This document shows positions 1 to 12,000 of a stretch of 64,000 bases of DNA, in pieces. Origin of the DNA: Talinum fruticosum (taxonomy: Eukaryota > Streptophyta > Magnoliopsida > Caryophyllales > Talinaceae); the NCBI GenBank assembly GCA_021018815.1, contig JAITYX010000011.1, forward strand, positions 1,564,501 to 1,628,500, in the 5' to 3' direction. Every line of letters begins with the position of its first letter. Within the stretch, counting starts at the first letter, position 1. The notes under the pieces were generated by a model. It was not told the origin of the DNA. It did not search any database and saw nothing but the letters and a program-made list of their open reading frames with translations. The translations under genes were made by a program, and so were the position numbers.

Positions 1-810
1 AATAGGATAACCAACAACAACACATGATTTAGCATTTACAAAAACACAACCATATAGGTTCAATCCATCCTATGGATAATCTAGCACATCTAGTTTAGCT
101 ATGACTTGCTTGAAAGCCTTCATAGCATAATAAAATTAGATCTTTAAGAGAAATATATAGGAATCGATGCTTCAAATCAACTCTTTTACGAGTATTATTC
201 ATGTAAAGCATCTTGTGAACATCCCACTTGATGATTTACAACTTACAGGCACAAGCATCAATCTACAGAGACATGTCAGTGGATTTATTTCTTGGCCGAG
301 TGATATGTACTAATGCTAGAGATAAGGTGATTCATATGCATCATGACCTGAACTACTATGAATTTTAAAAGTGCTCTATTCTTAATAGCAGCCAAAGATG
401 ATTCTTGTAAGGTTTTTAATTTGGCCTCTTAGCTAATTAGATGAGCCTCTTACTTTCACAACAATCCTTCAGAAGATAATCTCAATTTTTTACCCATAAT
501 TAAAGTATACAACTAGAAAGAGTTTTTCAATATAAGGCTTTTGTAGTTAACAACACTCTAGCCGAAGTTCGGAGGTTCAAATTCCCATAATATACCCCGA
601 CTCCTCACCAAGTTCACAGTAACAAATTTGTCAACGGTATGCATGTTTCTACTTAAAGGCCCTATTTGCTTTCATACATGCTAGACATTGACATAAATGA
701 AATATAATATAATCTCAAAGCAAGGTTGAAGGTAAGTCAGACAATAACAAAGTAAGGTTGAAGGTAATCTAAATTAAATTTAATGTGAAACAAATTAATT
801 TTCATCATCC
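1..810. other. AT-rich stretch, no gene recognised
   Basis: I see no open frame or domain worth calling. A short motif around 570-590 resembles an RNA polymerase III B box but lacks a supported partner. It may be decayed interior of the gypsy element to its right, because the RNase H end of that element points this way. Confidence 0.4.
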
Positions 811-907
811 AAAGCAACAATAAATCACTTAAAGCAACAATAAATCGGAACAAATCACCCAAAGTAACAACAAATCAGAACAAATCACGTAAAGCAATAA
901 CAAATCT
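811..907. repeat. Short imperfect tandem repeat (minisatellite)
   Basis: A unit of roughly 20-30 bp built on AACAAATCA and AAAGCAACAA recurs about four times with point changes. It is AT-rich and noncoding. Confidence 0.6.
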
Positions 908-1530
908 CAAAAAATAAATTGAAAAATAAAATCCCTTATTGACATAGAGTTAATAATTGTAGATCTAAAGTCTCAAGAGATATAATGTAAAGAATTTCCT
1001 TAGATATCTTACATGAATTTAGGGAAGAAACTCGAAAGTTGTGTCGGCATTTTGATGATGTTGGGTTTGGGGCTTGGTGAGATACTGAGCACATGAGGTT
1101 GGGGAAATAAATGGATGCCAAGAAGCTTTAGTTCGTCGATCACGAGAGAAGAATACAAGTGCTAGGTTGTCGAAGAAGCACCGGCCGTGGAAGGTGCCTC
1201 GCAAACCGATCGAGCGGTAACGGCAAAGATAAGGGAGGGTGGACAACAATGAAATGTAGGGTGGAGAGTTCTTTAGAGAGGGGGTCATAAGAGCTTTATC
1301 CAGAATTGAATACGGCAACAAATGAATTTGACAACAAGGGTTGACAAAGAAAGCTTGTAATTTTTATCAAATTTTAGGCAAAATTGTAATTTCTATAAAA
1401 AGCTCTCCCTAAAGGTTATTCCCAACAATTATTTGAAAAATAGTTGTTTTATTACCATTACTCGTCCACATAAAAAAGTACTATTCATTGATCTATTTTA
1501 TTACTAATTGATGGTTGCTCTAGGATGTAT
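908..1530. other. Intergenic or decayed element sequence
   Basis: No domain was recognised. A minus-strand frame of 100 codons (1019-1321) has no motif I know, and its composition does not stand out from the surroundings, so I do not call it a gene. Confidence 0.35.
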
Positions 1531-1539
1531 TTGATTTGA

Positions 1540-2790
1540 TCCATTTGCACTACTACTTGTACCAAATGGGTTAACATATTATGTCCGAGCTTTTGGTGGC
1601 TTAAAATAATGCCAAGTAGGGAGTATACCGAGTTTTATACTCTAAGAATTTCTTTCTTAGATAGTACACTGTTCTTTCTTCTTTCTCATCCCATTGAGCT
1701 AACATGAATTCCACTTGCAGTTTCGTAGTGGTTAAATATAATAATGGTTTTTCAAGTTGTGATGGAACTAAGACCGACTGGATTTGTCAAATATGCTTTC
1801 ACTTTCTTAAATTCTAACTTGACATTCTTCGTCCCAAATGGGATTTTCTCCTTTTTGAGCTTCTTAAATATCGGTTCACATACCATAGCCGGTTTTTAAT
1901 ATGAAACGACTAATATACTCGAATACGTCCTAGAAAACCTCATAACTCTTTCTCGCTCTTTAGTGGTGGCATCTCCTGAATAGCTTTGTTCTTGTATGGA
2001 TCAACCTAATTCCTCTCAATCTAACCACATAACCTACTAGTTTTCCTGACGTTACCCCGAAGGCACATTTCTAAGGGATCGGGAGCATATTGTATTTCCT
2101 GTGTCACTCGAATAATTTTCTAAGGCTAGGTAAGTGCCCGACTCTATCCTTGGATTTAATAATCATGTCGTCCAAGTAGACGTCGGCTTTCTCATGAACC
2201 AATGTCATGCAGTAGGGTCATAATCTGTTCTCCGATACATGGCCCCAGCGTTCTTCAATTAAAAGGCATCATCATATTGCAGTAAGTCCGTCATTAAGTG
2301 ATGAAGGTAGTCTTTTCCATATCTTCTTCTCGTCATTTTTAACTTGGTTATAGTCAGCATACCCATCCATAAAGAAGAGTAAGGTGTGGCCTACCATGTT
2401 AACGACCAAGAGATCTATGTGAGACAGAGGACAATCATCCTTTGGACTTGCCTTATTTAGGTCCTTGAAGTCGACACCCATTCTAACCCCGTCATCTTTC
2501 TTAGAAACTGGTACAACATTTGCTACCCATCGAAGGTAGTGAACTACTCTAATAAACCCGACGTCAAGCTATTTCTGCAGTTCCTCCTTTATTTTTAGAG
2601 CCTACTCTGGTTTCATCCTATGAACCTTTTGTTTGATTGGCTTAGAATCCTTATAGAGTAGAATTTTGTGCTCCGATTTATTTGAGGCATATTTTTATAG
2701 GACCAATCAAAGACATCGATAAATTCTTTCAAGAGTGAAGTAAAATGTTTCTGCTTTTGTAGAGTTAGGGACTTTTCAATCTTGACCTCC
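1540..2790 (-). pseudogene. Ogre/Tat-type gypsy reverse transcriptase-RNase H fragment
   Basis: Read on the minus strand, the piece starts near 2790 with the RT N-terminal region and continues through a frame at 2272-2481 containing DLNKASPKDD and SFMDG-like residues, typical of plant Tat/Ogre reverse transcriptases. Lower coordinates show, in changing frames, a DDM-like catalytic region near 2160 and an RNase H stretch with MLAQ-like and YETRYTP-like residues near 1550-1880. The enzyme would copy element RNA into DNA in the cytoplasm. Many stops and frame changes mean it is dead. It belongs with the protease remnant at 4185-4700 and the LTR at 6801-7686, all on the same strand and in the gag-PR-RT order. 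The left part, including integrase, is missing or beyond the window. Confidence 0.75.
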
Positions 2791-3371
2791 TAAGGCCGAT
2801 TAGGGTCCCTAAGTTAACAATAATAGTATCCTTAATAATATAAGAGTGGTTTTCATTATCCTCTACAACTTTTATTAGTTCGTTGGGGATTTCTTGTTCA
2901 TTATTATAGAGGTAAAATAATTAAGAATATGAGACGGCAAGGAATAAGAAAAAATGTTCATTTTATTGAATGAAGAAATAACTACACCGGAGTTCGACTT
3001 GAAAGATGAAATAGTAGAATTAAACACTCTAGCTGAATTAGAAATAGATAAACTAGCGCCGAGTCATAAGCTTCTAGACCGGACTTCCCGATTTCTCTCA
3101 CGTAAATACAGTGAACTCTTAGCCTCCTTCAAGCATCAATCCAAGTAATATATTTCTTCTTTATCTATTCCAGTTGATGAATTTCGTAGGATCAAACTTT
3201 AGGTGCGACATGGCCATAGACAGTACCAAAATTGTACTCTCTTCTTGGCGGATCCTATGTCCAAACAAGTATTTCGAATATGTTGATTTCCGCTAAATTG
3301 GTCTAGTGTAGGATGGAATGTTCCATTTTAAGGAGGTAGGGGTGCCTCCTTTTCCAGCACCTGGCAGTCAT
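2791..3371. other. Gypsy internal spacer, no domain
   Basis: This lies between the RT and protease remnants of the same minus-strand element and presumably belongs to it. Open frames here (such as plus 2954-3148) are short and show no known domain. Confidence 0.4.
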
Positions 3372-3868
3372 TAAGGCTTCGTTTGATTCTAAGAAAATTA
3401 GAAGGAAAGAAAATAAATGTGGAAAATGAATTTCTTTCCCATGTTTGAATTGAAGGAAAAATGAGAGAAAAAAAGTTTGATGGAAAAACTCATTGAAACC
3501 TTTATCAATTTGGTTAATGATATTTTCCTTCCAAAATTGATAGGAAAATGGAAGAAAAAACTCACAAAGAGAGAGAAATGGAGAAAAAGAGACTTCGTTA
3601 AGAAAGAGCATTAAAAATTTTCTCTCTCCTCTCAATTAATCAATTCTATTGAATATTTTCTCTCTCCTCTCCATGACAATGTGGTGGATGGGTAAGATGT
3701 TGGAAAAGAATTATAATTTTTTTCCCTATATTTTTTCCTTGAACCAAACACAAGAAAAAAAATCAATTTCCTCTAAACTTTTTTCCTCATCACTTTTTTT
3801 CCTTATCACTTTTTTTCCATTTAAATTTTCTTTCCAACCTATTTTCTTAGAATCAAATAGAGTCTTAA
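3372..3868. mobile_element. MITE-like element with about 27-bp terminal inverted repeats
   Basis: The left end, beginning at about 3375, reads GGCTTCGTTTGATTC, and the reverse complement of the right end, at about 3864, reads GACTCTATTTGATTC. The match continues through TAAGAAAAT. TAA or TTA trinucleotides flank both ends, as expected for PIF/Harbinger (Tourist-like) MITEs. The left half is purine-rich (GGAAA, GAGAG) and the right half is the matching pyrimidine-rich strand, so the whole roughly 490-bp unit could fold back. It has no coding capacity. It sits inside the Ogre-like element and is younger than it. The superfamily assignment is inference. Confidence 0.7.
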
Positions 3869-4184
3869 GATCTCCAACCCGGAAAATGGAATGTCTGTTC
3901 TCATTAAAATAGTAGGGCTTAAGAAAGTCGTAGTATGGGAAATCATCACCTTCTCGTAGAAATTGTCCATTTAGAGTGTGGGTATAAGGTTTGATGAACC
4001 AAACTGTTAAGGGTGCAACTGTTTTGGGTTGAATGTCCCATTTAGCTTTTGGTTATCTCTTTGACAGTTGGGTTGTAGCTTAGGCCGGATCAATAATTAT
4101 TTTTGGGACTCAATGGCGGATAAATTGGGTTTTGTGCCCTTCGGCCTATTGCTAATCCGGGAAAATACCCCTTCTTCTTAAGCA
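3869..4184. other. Gypsy internal spacer, no domain
   Basis: Between the MITE and the protease remnant. On the minus strand it probably continues the decayed coding part of the gypsy element, but I cannot assign a domain. Confidence 0.35.
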
Positions 4185-4700
4185 TTACATTGATGTTAGG
4201 GTTGGAGTAAGGATCAAAGTCAAAAGGTGTTTTTTTCCTTTTCTAAGGCAACCACGAGTTTCAAAAGTGTATAGTTCCTGCTGCTTGGCATCGTGCTCAA
4301 TCTCGACGATTGATTCCTTGTTGGTAATTGTGGTGCAGAGATCATCTCCATATGTAGTCACCACTTGTCCCTTGATGAGCATTTTGATTTTCTAATATAG
4401 TGTAGAGGGCACTATTTGATGATCATGGAGCTAGCGACGTCCTAAAAGATTTTATTACAAACTTGTTTGTGCAAGTTGCTATTAAATATAGGGCATTATT
4501 GTGTGCAACACTTTTTTGAGGTAGATCCTTTTACAACAAGTGATGGTTCCTTCTCTAGTGTTGACCATGCCTCCTACTTCTTCAAGAGAGGTCTCAAGTG
4601 ACACCTCAATTTTGCTAAGTGCATTAATTAAGGCTTGTTTATGTTTCTTGGATGTAACTATTAGTTGCAAAATTGGCACATCGGCTTCGACCCTTTAGAG
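4185..4700 (-). pseudogene. Ogre-type gypsy gag-protease junction remnant
   Basis: Two minus-strand frames (4482-4679 and 4185-4382) resemble the region around the retropepsin of Ogre/Tat elements. The first has an ALINALSKIEVSLE stretch like the region that precedes the protease. The second has KGQVVTTYGDD and VEIEHDAKQQELYTFE-like residues, as found after it. The stretch that should hold the catalytic D-S/T-G motif is degraded. Position upstream of the RT remnant on the same strand supports the call. Assignment to a precise lineage is inference from remembered family patterns. Confidence 0.55.
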
Positions 4701-6778
4701 TTGTTTGAGGACATGATCCTATTCTTTTCTAGTTTCTTTCTCTTTCGGTACTTCTTGAGACTACTATGGACCCATCGGAATGTTATTCCATCTAAACCTT
4801 GTTAAGAACTATACATTGGATGTCCTCGATTCTTCCCAAAAGTCACTATCTTTTGTCGATTATGTGCCCTAGAAGTCATCATCGTTGTCAACTTTGGTGT
4901 AGTGGCCTGCAGCTGTTGCCTTGTATACATCTTATCAAACCTCTATGGATAGAACTGCTCGTGAAAATTTGTCCAGTTTGTGACCTTGCATGGGTTAACA
5001 ACATTGTACCACTTCATGATGTCCTTATCAAACGTCCATCGAAAGATGACATGGTATGTGTCTTATGGTACATTTTTTAGCATCATTTCTCCTATGAAGT
5101 TTTTTACATGGTGGTGGGAACTTTCTGAACCATGGAATTTTATATCAATCACGAGTGAACTTAGGAGGCAATTTTATCTTCGAGATTGAATTGAATCCCA
5201 TAAAGTCATAGTAATGGCTTTTAAACATGGAGGAGTCTCGCAACATCTTCTCTATCTAATCTAATCGTGGATCGAGGCTAAAGCTTGAGGACTTATTCCT
5301 CATCTTCCTTTTCTTCATCATCTTTTTTTCCTTCATATCTATCTCGACTTGACATTATGATTTAATATATTAAGTATGAGGTTGAGGGTTTCGAAAAGGA
5401 TTCAATCTTTTTATCCTAGGCCTCAATTTTGGCTTCCATTTTTAGTGCGAGACTTATTGATCAAGGATACAATAGGAGATGGTCCTCGTTTGTTGACCAT
5501 TATTGGAGGAGGATTGTATTTCGATACTATCCGCAGCGACATATCGGTGTCGATTGTATCGGTGTAGAAAGTTCCGAGTGTTGAGTGTATTGGCATTGGG
5601 CATACTAGGGTTGAATGTATTGGATTTGAATTTTACTTTTTACCCAATCTCTCTAATCACTTGCTACCCGGATTTCGACAATATCTAGTTTCAACAGTCT
5701 TCCCTGTGCTTGTGACCCACAAGAATAGGTGCTCGGGACGGCTTGATGAAATAATTTTAGGAGACGGAGCTTAAGTGCTAGATCGAGGAAGCAACCGATC
5801 CTAAGAAAAAAAATGACATGCTCTCCTTTTTCTTTTGGATGCATATAAAAAGTGCATATCAACAAAATGTAAATAGATGATCCTTAAAGGAAAATGAATG
5901 CATTTCTTTTGGCTAAATATGGATTGACCTAAAGGGAAAAGAATGCCCCTCTTTTTAGGTTAATGCAAAAACAAAATAAATGGACTCACCTTAAATGAGA
6001 TGATCACCTTTAATTAGATAATTTTTTGTTAATGCAAAAACAAAATAAATGGAAAAAATGGACTCAAGAAACGGGTCCTAGCAAGATGATCAAACACGAG
6101 GAAGGAATTGTGCGGGCAGCATCGGCCCGGGGCCCTCCTATATTTTTTCGGTTGTTTTATTGATATACGGGAGGAAGAAATGGACCAACCTCTGAAAGAA
6201 TACTTTTGACTCGAAATGCAAATATGGACCGACCTAAAGGGGAAGGAAGGAAAATTTATAATTGGCTAAACATGCACAAAAGGACTGGCTCAAAGTTTTA
6301 TTATCTTTTTTTTTTTTACACCAATGGAAGAATTATTAAGTTGGTTCGAGTGGAGCTAAACTTTAGAGGCTCGAAGAGAAGGATTAAATGACAAAAGAAA
6401 TCACACACATTCAAACATACAAATGAAGTTCCAACCTAAACCGTCAAGACTCTATGTTCTCAAGTAAATTCTAGGTCGGATAAACATGATGTCTCATAGT
6501 CCGAAAATTTCATCTCCTATGGTATACATATTGGGACTTGAATGATTAGTGCTTCTCAATCAAGAATCAAGAGAGCTTACTATGAGTGAGAAAGTAATCA
6601 TACCTCAGTGTGGACCACCAAGATAATGATTCAACTTTCTAAACAGATACTTAAGGTTGAATACTAGAAGTCACAACATGTATGTTCAAAGTTTCCTAAA
6701 AAAATGATGCAAAGATGCCTCATGTAAATAAGATAAAAACTCACAAATTCAACTTTCAAATCTCACCCTCTTAATAAG
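4701..6778 (-). other. Probable gag and leader region of the Ogre-like element, heavily decayed
   Basis: This lies between the protease remnant and the PBS/LTR, where gag belongs. Fragments with gag-like composition can be read on the minus strand near 4800-5340, but no clean domain or zinc knuckle is visible. Beyond about 5900 the sequence is AT-rich and repetitive. Confidence 0.4.
5917..6245. repeat. Local direct repeats in gypsy leader
   Basis: An exact 26-bp segment beginning GTTAATGCAAAAAC occurs at 5959-5984 and 6028-6053. A second, imperfect pair (AAATATGGAYYGACCTAAAG) occurs near 5917 and 6220. Local duplication during replication is the likely cause. Confidence 0.65.
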
Positions 6779-6800
6779 TGTCCCTAGTGGAGTCATTCGT
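6779..6800 (-). promoter_or_regulatory. Primer-binding-site region of the Ogre-like element
   Basis: On the minus strand the bases directly after the LTR read ACGAATGACTCCACTAGGGA. Many Ogre/Tat elements carry a closely similar GGCGACTCCACTGGGGAC motif at this position, where a tRNA primes minus-strand DNA synthesis. Two or three bases differ, as expected of an old copy. Confidence 0.6.
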
Positions 6801-7686
6801 TGTAGGAACCATGGCTCATGCCGCATTTGCCCACGAATGTCGACTTCACGCAAAGTGTGCTTATAAAGACGAATAAGGTTTTTTGATTTGTTAAGGGATT
6901 GATTGGCAATTTTAAGAAATTATTTTTTATTTTTGAAATAGTTTTAGAATTCTTGGGATGATTTTTAGACGGATAGGTTAAAACAGGGAATCACTACGCA
7001 AAACAAGGATTTCTCGAAATAGTTTTAGACTTCCGAGGTTTCGTAAAGGGAATTTTTAAGTGTGAGTGAGGGAGAGTGGACAGAAGAGTGAGGAAAAGAA
7101 TTCAGCAGCCTAAGGGCAGAAAATGTAGCTAGATTGGTGTCCCAAATTGGGGGAGGGGGAGGTCTACTATTTATAGAAAAATTTAGGGTTTAGGAAACCC
7201 TAAATTCAGCCCTCAACCACCAGTTGAAGGATGAACCGAGCTCGAGATTTCCATAAATGGATAAAGAAAAATTCAAAAACTAAATTAGTTGAAATGATGC
7301 CGTTCGGAGAATCCTATGGACCAGCGCTGGATGAAACGACCATGCTCCATGGTATAAGAAGCGTGTCAAGCTTGGATGTTGAAAAAGGTCTAAACGTTGC
7401 GTCTTGCGGGCCTTGAGTTCCGTGTCGATTCGGAGCTAGGCTTGGGAGCTCGAAGCTAGTTGGACCAACCGAGAAAAATGATTCAAGCTGGTTCAAGCTA
7501 AGGAATGCACTATGTGCTATTTTTGGCACTAATTGGCTTTTTTGGGGCTAAAATGGGTTTTTCCAAGTATGCTTTATTCCAATCTTGACATGAGCATACA
7601 AATGAGGCTAGGTTTTCATCAACTGCCAGATAGAAATAAATAAAATAAATGAAACAAATAAGGATGACACTTTATATGTGTCTACA
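6801..7686 (-). repeat. LTR (886 bp) of the Ogre-like gypsy element
   Basis: Read on the minus strand it starts TGTAGACACA at 7686 and ends GGTTCCTACA at 6801, giving the inverted terminus TGTAG/CTACA. The PBS-like motif follows immediately, so this is the 5' LTR. A TATA-type box (CTATAAATAG on the minus strand) lies near 7172, preceded by a C-rich tract. No second copy of this LTR is in the window. Its right boundary abuts the LINE ORF1 remnant, so this element appears to have inserted into that LINE or removed its 5' end. Confidence 0.7.
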
Positions 7687-7887
7687 ACTAGGGTGTCTCG
7701 ACGGGGTGGAGGGACGTCGGCCAAGAGTAAGGGTGATGTGTTGCGCAAACGAAAGGAAACAAAGGATGAGGTTGCCTTAGGAGTGAATGATGACGATGGG
7801 GGAAGGGAACAAAGCATGTAGGAGAGAGGTCAATCAGGATTATTTCCCAACGATGGAGGCCGACGAGAATTAACCTCACTTATCATA

Positions 7888-8404
7888 ATGAAAATCCTAT
7901 GTTGGGATCTGTTGGAGAGGTAGCAATCCGCATATAGTTAGAGCACTATGCTATTAGGGTAGCATTATAAGCCCGGATATTGTCTTTCTCTCGGAGACAA
8001 TGTCTACCGCTTATGATATGATTGGGAGAAGACATGCGCTTTGTTTCCATAATACTTTTGTAGTAGATAGTCGTGGACAATCTTGTGGGCTTGCTATTTA
8101 CTCGAAAAGAATGGATAATTTTGAATTAGTTTCTTATGACCCAAATCGTCACCGGAGGGAACATTATGGAAAAGGGAGAAATCAAACTGTGTTTCATTGG
8201 TGTGTATGGTAGGCTCGAGACCTAAAATAAGGAAAAGACGTGGGAAATACTGCTATCCTTTATGGCAAATAAGAATGTATAGGGAGGTGATTTCAATGAG
8301 ATACTATCTCTCGATAAAAAGAGTGGTGGCGCCATTCGTGAACAAAGGCTTATGGATAACTTTTGACGATCTCTTGAGGACTTGTGACTCCATGAATTGG
8401 GCAG
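7888..8404 (+). pseudogene. LINE ORF2 N-terminus: APE-type endonuclease, first part
   Basis: Translation begins at ATG 7888 with MKILCW, the usual start of plant L1 ORF2. It then shows PDIVFLSETM (about 7970-8003), the first catalytic region of exonuclease-endonuclease-phosphatase nucleases, and GDFNEILS near 8286, the second conserved region. The enzyme nicks target DNA to prime reverse transcription. The frame changes several times and is interrupted at 8404 by the solo LTR. Confidence 0.75.
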
Positions 8405-10064
8405 TGATAAGTGTCATGTTTGCATTAGATTTCATAGGAAGTTGCTTGTCATTTTTGGGGATTTATGTTCATATTTATGTACTTTATGCCCCATTTATGC
8501 TTTTCACTTGGGATTTGCGTTACGTTTCTGCAGCCTTCCTAATGATTTGGACCTGATTTTAGTCATATTTCAGTCCAAGGCTATTTTGAGTATATGTTTC
8601 TAACGTCCTTATTGAAAGAGCTTTCCAATGACATATTATAAGCTTAATTACGTTGAGGAACGGAAAAGATATGAGCTGGAAGGTAAGAAGGGTGCGGTAA
8701 CGGACACTTCTTTACTCTCTAAATTATATTTTTCCCGCACTAATGAAGCAAGCATAATGATGAAAGAATTAGAAACTAGACTCAATGAGCTTTCCGAAAA
8801 GTCAAGAATCGCATCATTTGGACATCGGACGAGGAAGTTATGATCGAATCAATTTGACGCATGCATTCCAGCGACCAACACGGGCAGCCCGTTTCGGAGG
8901 AAACGGCCTGTGTTTGAGGTCGAGCCTTCTACATCGAGAACGGTCAGCCCGTGTCGGAGGACACGGCCCGTTTTCAGCGTCCCGTCCAGTTTTGACGTGC
9001 CAAGCATCCAACACGGTCAGCCCGTGTCGGAGGACACGGCCCGTGTTGGAGGTAAATTTTGCCGAGACGATTCGGTTTTGACGGTTTCGCCTCTTGATTG
9101 CTTCTTAATGGCTTATTTAAGCTGATGTTCGGCCATTCCTGCAAAAATCAAGTCTAGAATCCCCATAGTTCATCCTCCATTTTTCCTTCCTCCATTCATC
9201 CACATCAAATCAAAAACATTTTGAAGATCGAAGAAGAAGATTGAAGCAGATTGCGGAGTTCCATCCGAAGTCGAAAGATTCAAGTGGAGCACTTCAAGCC
9301 GATCATCTATTTCTTCATTTTGCTGTTTGAGGTTTGATTTCATGTATTGGATTTTAGTTAAACTTTCAATAAACATGTGTGAGTAGTTTAGTTTTTCTAG
9401 GGATTTGTAATCCGAAACAATGTAGTTTGATTAGTTTTCTATAATTTGTGCTTGAATTCCGATTTTGATTCAATAGAAAGTTGTGTTCTTCATGTTTATG
9501 AGTGTTTTGAAGGCCTAGAATACTTATGTTTAGAGATTAATCTATCATGTACTTGAAAGGTGAAATAGAATAATCCGACAACCAACGTTTCTACCTAGTT
9601 TATGAAATTTGAGAAAAGATTAGTAAATTAGGGGATCACTTTGATAATTTGAAATCTTGAACTTTGATTAACTTTGAAGGCATACGAAAGTTGTTTGATA
9701 GGTTAATTAGAGCAATTCTATTAAGCATCGAAAGAGCGGTAGAATTTTTGTGATTATCGATCCTTGATTTATTTGAATGAATGATTGCGCAAATTATGTT
9801 TAAATAATCAAACGCATTGTTAGGAAAGCAAATCCCTAGATGTTTTTACCCATTGATTTAAGTCTAGATTAATTTTATTAATTTTAATAGTTAGAACTAG
9901 TTTAGAAAGAACCAACTTCAAAAATCTGATTTGCTTAGCAATTGAGTAGAGGGCTAGTTTAGTGCGTTGCTAGATCGAGTCCTTGTGGGATCGACCTTGA
10001 CTAGCTATAATTTAAATACCGTGCGCTTGCGGCCTGTCGAGCGGTGAAGGGCTTTGGTATACGT
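8405..10064 (+). mobile_element. Solo LTR of a gypsy-type retrotransposon
   Basis: The insert starts TGATAAGTGT at 8405. It ends just before GGCAA at 10065-10069, which nearly repeats the GGCAG at 8400-8404 (a 5-bp target duplication with one change). There is no coding sequence. The 3' region carries CCTTGTGGGATCGACC, often seen near the end of plant Athila/Tat LTRs, so plus orientation is likely. The 3' end lacks the usual CA, so the exact boundary may be off by a few bases. Recombination between two LTRs, leaving one, is the simplest origin. Confidence 0.7.
8877..9047. repeat. Three hairpin-forming repeats in the solo LTR
   Basis: A 36-38-bp GC-rich unit occurs at 8877-8914, 8938-8973 and 9010-9047. 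Each contains CCCGTGTC, a four-base loop GGAG, and GACACGGC, flanked in the best copies by AACACGG and CCGTGTT, so each can form a nested hairpin. The surrounding LTR is AT-rich, so the units stand out by composition as well. Confidence 0.85.
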
Positions 10065-12000
10065 GGCAATGAGCTAACAAAACACATTCGTGTGTGCGAG
10101 AATGTCTTGATCACTTTGTGGCCAATGAAGCTTGATGCCAACTATTTCAGAATGCGGTAGTAGAGAACCTAACATGTTTCGAATCGACCATGCACCAATT
10201 CTACTGAATTTGGATAAGTTGTAGTATAGGTAGATGAGGTGGTACGGGAATAAGTTCAATTTTGAAACTATGTTGTTGAAGAATGAGAAAAAGTGATTCA
10301 AAAAGCATGGACATCATCCCCCACCCGAGTCAGCCCAAAAGATCAAGCTTTGTGGTGAGAAGCTATTTAACCGGAGTGTGTAAAGATTTTGAGATTGGTG
10401 GAAACACTTGAAAGACGTTGAGAAATAGCTCTTTAGAGCTCAACATAGGCCACCAACCTCAACAAATCTCCAAACTTGTTGTAGGTTGGAGGCGGAGTTG
10501 GATGATTTACAAAAGTTGAACGAAGCATATTGGTCTATTCAATTTAGAGTAGTAGAAGGATTAAAGAGGGTGATAGGAAAGATTAAGAAGGGTGATAGGA
10601 ACACTGCTTACTTCCACCACAAGGCGAGTAAAGAAAAAAAGTGTAACTTCTTTGTAGAATTGGAGGACAAGTGGCGAAAATTGGAAGGAAAGGGAGGTCG
10701 AAATTGTTACGGTTGTGTCTAACTCGCTATGCACGATTATTCACATCATTGAACTTGAATAATTTCGGTAGAGCCTAAGCAAGAATAGAACCAGTTGTAA
10801 TGGATGGGATGAACCATGCCTTGCTAAAAGCCTACACCGCGGAGGAGATAAGAGTGGTTCTTTTTGACATACACCCTCACAAAGCTCCCGGACTCGATGA
10901 TATGCATGCGAGTATTTTTCAAAATTTTGGCATGTTGTTGGCTCTGATGTTGTTTTATGGGTAAAGAATTTTCTTGAAAATGGGCGGGATGTGAGGATGG
11001 TAAACTACACCAATATTGTCCTTATACCCAAAACTAATCTCCCTACTAAGATGGTGGAGTTTAGGCTTATTGGCCTTTGCGATGTTCTCGTACAATTTAC
11101 CATTCAAAACTATACCCAACATACTCAAAAAATACTCCCTACAATTATGTCGGAATCCCAAAGTGTTTTTATCCCTAAATGGTTGATTATTAATAATGTG
11201 AGTATTGTAGCCTTTTAACTAGACATGAGCGAGGTTTACGATAGGGTGGAGTGGTCTTTCTTGAAAGGGGTTACCCTCAAAATGGGGTTTGACATTCGGT
11301 GCGTCTCTATGATTATGCATTGTATTCCAAATGTGTCTTATTCGTTTATAATTAGTGGAAGCAATCATGGCCATGTCAACCCGTTAAGAGACCTTTGACA
11401 CAAGGACTGAATTCCCCTTATTTATTTGTTCTAGTAGCAGAGGCTTTTTCAGGATTGTGTCCAAGGTAGTGTTTGATGAACAACTTCATAGTATCCAGAT
11501 GAACAAGAGAGGTCCACGAATTTCTAATCTCCTTTTTGTCAATAAAAGCATGCTTTTTGCTAGGGAAAACCTGAAAGAATGCTTGAAAATAGTTAAGATT
11601 ATCAACATGTATAAAGAAGCATTGGGCTAAAAGGTGAATTTTGATTAATCGAGAGGTGTCTTTTAGCAAGGGAGTTCATGCTCAACGGAAGGAGGACTTG
11701 ACCAACAACCTGCATGTGAAGGATGTGGACAAACATGCCAAATATCTTGGTGCACTAACTTTGATTGGAAGATCCATAAAGGAAATTTTCAGTGCAGGTA
11801 AAGATTGCATTTAGAAGAAGCTAGATGGTTAGAGGAGAAGTTATTGCCAAAGGCGGGAAAAAGATACTTCTCAAATCGGTAGCACAAGCAATTCCCACAT
11901 ATTTGATGGGGCTTTTTACTAGCCAACACTCTTATTAATGAGATTCACGACATCTTTGAAAAATTTTGGTGGAGACAAAACCTAATAAGCAAAGCATGAA
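10065..12000 (+). pseudogene. LINE ORF2: endonuclease C-terminus and reverse transcriptase
   Basis: After the inserted LTR the endonuclease resumes with DHAPILLNLDKL-like residues near 10190 and FNFETMLLKN. The frame 10486-10722 holds the linker (KKGDRNTAYFHHKASKEKK, a hallmark before L1 RT). HKAPGLDD near 10880 opens the RT domain, and further fragments follow to about 12000 in shifting frames. The fingers and palm can be followed, but the catalytic DD box is not clear. It would have copied LINE RNA at a nicked chromosomal target. Confidence 0.75.

Noticed and set aside
540..600. Possible tRNA or SINE promoter boxes (GGTTCAAATTCCC)
   Set aside because: No acceptor or D arm can be folded, and no A box lies at the right distance.
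8877..9047. Regularly spaced repeats considered as a CRISPR-like array
   Set aside because: Only three units, spacers of unequal length, repeats themselves palindromic and imperfect, and the context is a plant LTR.
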